Shown: positions 20,882-22,133 of the stretch, in pieces | How positions within the stretch are numbered: the stretch's first letter is position 1 | How the letters are laid out: each line of letters begins with the position of its first letter | NCBI GenBank assembly: GCA_964479595.1 | Contig: CAYZMU010000020.1 | Span: 1-22,133 of the forward strand | Source of the DNA: Firm-04 sp964479595 | GTDB taxonomy: Bacteria > Bacillota > Clostridia > Oscillospirales > Ruminococcaceae | DNA: 22,133 nt | Direction: 5' to 3' | Position numbers and translations under genes: made by a program | Notes under the pieces: model-generated | Database searches by the model: none | What the model saw: only the letters and a program-made list of their open reading frames with translations | What the model was told of the DNA's origin: nothing

Positions 20882-21916
20882 ATGGAAGATTTGATTGACA
20901 AACTGTATTCGACACAAAATCTCACGGACGAGGAACTGCTTCGGTTTCTGCGTGAGCCGCAGCCGGAGGAAAAACTCTTTGAGGCGGCGGACAGCGTGCG
21001 GCGCGCGTATTACGGCGACGAGGTTTTTCTGCGCGGGCTGATTGAGTTTACAAACTACTGCAAAAACGACTGCTACTATTGCGGAATCCGCGCGGGAAAT
21101 TCGAAGGCGGAACGCTACAGACTCAGCGAGGACGAGATTCTCTCCTGCTGCGCGGAGGGCTATGATCTGGGCTACCGCACCTTCGTGCTGCAGGGCGGGG
21201 AGGACCCGTATTTTACCGACGAGCGCGTCTGCGCGATGGTTGCAAGGATTCACAAAAACTATCCCGACTGCGCCATCACGCTCTCTATCGGCGAGAAACC
21301 CCGCGCCAGCTACGAGGCGTATTTTGAGGCGGGCGCGCGGCGGTATCTGCTGCGCCACGAAACCGCCGACCCGGAGCATTACCGCAAGCTCCACCCCGAG
21401 CGCATGAGCCTTGAAAACCGCAAGCGCTGCCTGCGCGACCTCAAGGAAATCGGCTACCAGACCGGGGCGGGTTTCATGATCGGCTCGCCGTATCAGACGC
21501 CGGAAACCTTGCTCGCGGATTTTCGGTTCCTGCAGAGCCTGCGCCCGGAAATGATCGGAGTAGGGCCGTATCTGCGCCATCAGCAGACGCCGCTTTCGCG
21601 GTTCCCCAACGGGGATTTGCATTTCGGGCTCAAAATAGTCGCGATGCTGCGGCTCATGTTCCCCAAGGCGCTGATTCCCGCGACCACGGCTTTCGGCACG
21701 CTGCACCCGCAGGGCAGGGAACTGGCGCTGCGCGCGGGCGCGAATGTGGTGATGCCCAACCTCTCCCCGGTTCGGGTGCGAAAGCTCTATGAGCTTTACG
21801 AAAACAAAATCTGCACGGGCGAGGAATCCGCGCAGTGCAGAGGCTGTCTTTCTCAGCGCGTGAAGACGGCGGGCTACCGTCTGGTCACTTCCGTCGGCAA
21901 CGCGCTGCCGCAGTAG
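20882..21916 (+). CDS. hydE: [FeFe] hydrogenase maturase HydE (radical SAM)
   Basis: 344 aa. One of three maturases that build the hydrogenase H-cluster. The radical SAM cluster motif is CKNDCYYC (CX3CX2C: Cys60, Cys64, Cys67), preceded by LRGLIEFTNY and followed by GIRAGNSKAERYRLS and FVLQGGEDP, all typical of HydE. The C terminus has CTGEESAQCRGC, a CX7CX2C set matching the auxiliary cluster site of HydE proteins. AAAGGAG precedes the ATG. It is the last gene of its operon with a terminator after it. hydF, hydG and hydrogenase genes are not in the window. Confidence 0.95.
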   Translation: MEDLIDKLYSTQNLTDEELLRFLREPQPEEKLFEAADSVRRAYYGDEVFLRGLIEFTNYCKNDCYYCGIRAGNSKAERYRLSEDEILSCCAEGYDLGYRTFVLQGGEDPYFTDERVCAMVARIHKNYPDCAITLSIGEKPRASYEAYFEAGARRYLLRHETADPEHYRKLHPERMSLENRKRCLRDLKEIGYQTGAGFMIGSPYQTPETLLADFRFLQSLRPEMIGVGPYLRHQQTPLSRFPNGDLHFGLKIVAMLRLMFPKALIPATTAFGTLHPQGRELALRAGANVVMPNLSPVRVRKLYELYENKICTGEESAQCRGCLSQRVKTAGYRLVTSVGNALPQ

Positions 21917-21940
21917 ATCCCGTATTTTCATAAACAAAAC

Positions 21941-21976
21941 AAGCCGCGAGTGGGTGCCCGCGGCTTTTCGATTTTT
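21941..21976 (+). terminator. terminator of the hydE operon
   Basis: Perfect 8-bp stem AAGCCGCG (21941-21948) / CGCGGCTT (21959-21966), loop of 10, followed by TTCGATTTTT. Confidence 0.85.
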
Positions 21977-22035
21977 CATCATGCACAAAACACGCTTGTA
22001 TAATCTGCTTTGATTCGTCATAATATACAAAAGTG

Positions 22036-22075
22036 CATTATAGCCTTGACAGCACGCGCAAAATGTGCTATAATG
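22036..22075 (+). promoter_or_regulatory. strong promoter with inverted repeat for a gene beyond the window
   Basis: -35 TTGACA (22046-22051), 17-nt spacer, extended -10 TGC-TATAAT (22069-22074). A perfect inverted repeat CATTATAGC (22036-22044) / GCTATAATG (22067-22075) brackets it, the right arm covering the -10. Downstream are AAGACaatGTCTT and a ribosome binding site AAAGGAGG (22109-22116). The window ends before a start codon. Confidence 0.75.
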
Positions 22076-22133
22076 AAGAACTTTAAAGACAATGTCTTCT
22101 TTTTTCAGAAAGGAGGGTACTGTCAGTCAGGAT

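Noticed and set aside
20552..22030. 492-codon minus-strand open frame over hydE
   Set aside because: Antisense to hydE and the 76-aa gene, and it reads through their terminator; no domain seen.

Overview
The window (22,133 bases, roughly 60% G+C) looks like part of a draft or metagenome-assembled genome of an anaerobic Gram-positive Clostridia member, probably Oscillospirales/Ruminococcaceae-like. That placement is inference. It rests on AAAGGAGG-type ribosome binding sites, canonical sigma-A promoters, a ylxM-ffh-rpsP-khpA translation cluster, a lipoprotein with a Thr/Ala-rich linker of the gut-clostridial type, and HydE, a maturase of [FeFe] hydrogenase. A run of 100 N at 6511-6610 shows that it is scaffolded.

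Layout, left to right. tRNA-Arg(CCG) and a small hypothetical gene lie on the minus strand. A carbohydrate ABC transporter on the plus strand has a lipoprotein binding protein and two permeases but no ATPase. NAD-type GAPDH (minus) is convergent with it. A type IV pilin-like gene (plus) is split by the assembly gap. A PfkB/1-phosphofructokinase-family kinase follows, then ylxM-ffh, a short repeat array, a two-TM membrane protein, rpsP and khpA (plus). mscL (minus) is convergent with khpA, and a VanY-type D,D-carboxypeptidase (plus) comes next. A minus-strand run reads, in transcription order, NAD-dependent epimerase, extended ROK-family kinase, nagA, ddl, murF, SCP2-domain protein. tadA (minus) is divergent from a plus operon of a two-domain DUF1508 protein, a small helical protein and hydE. 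The window ends with a strong promoter and ribosome binding site for a gene beyond the edge.

How the genes fit together. Sugar import and kinases feed glycolysis (GAPDH). The nagA/ROK/ddl/murF run plausibly links amino-sugar salvage to the D-Ala-D-Ala end of peptidoglycan synthesis, and the nearby VanY-like enzyme would trim such stem peptides. hydE points to a fermentative, hydrogen-evolving metabolism.

I see no clear new defence system, CRISPR array, transposon or phage. The most notable observations are: (1) an exact 55-bp duplication flanking the N-run, whose removal restores one pilin reading frame and which looks like a de Bruijn-graph overlap; (2) an array of about seven ATG-containing 14-17-bp degenerate repeats right after ffh, overlapping a possible 44-codon ORF; (3) a structured leader with competing CTGCG/CGCAG pairings before the binding-protein gene; (4) a recurring TGTGG-TATAAT promoter form; (5) the salvage/wall-precursor operon with an N-terminally extended ROK protein.
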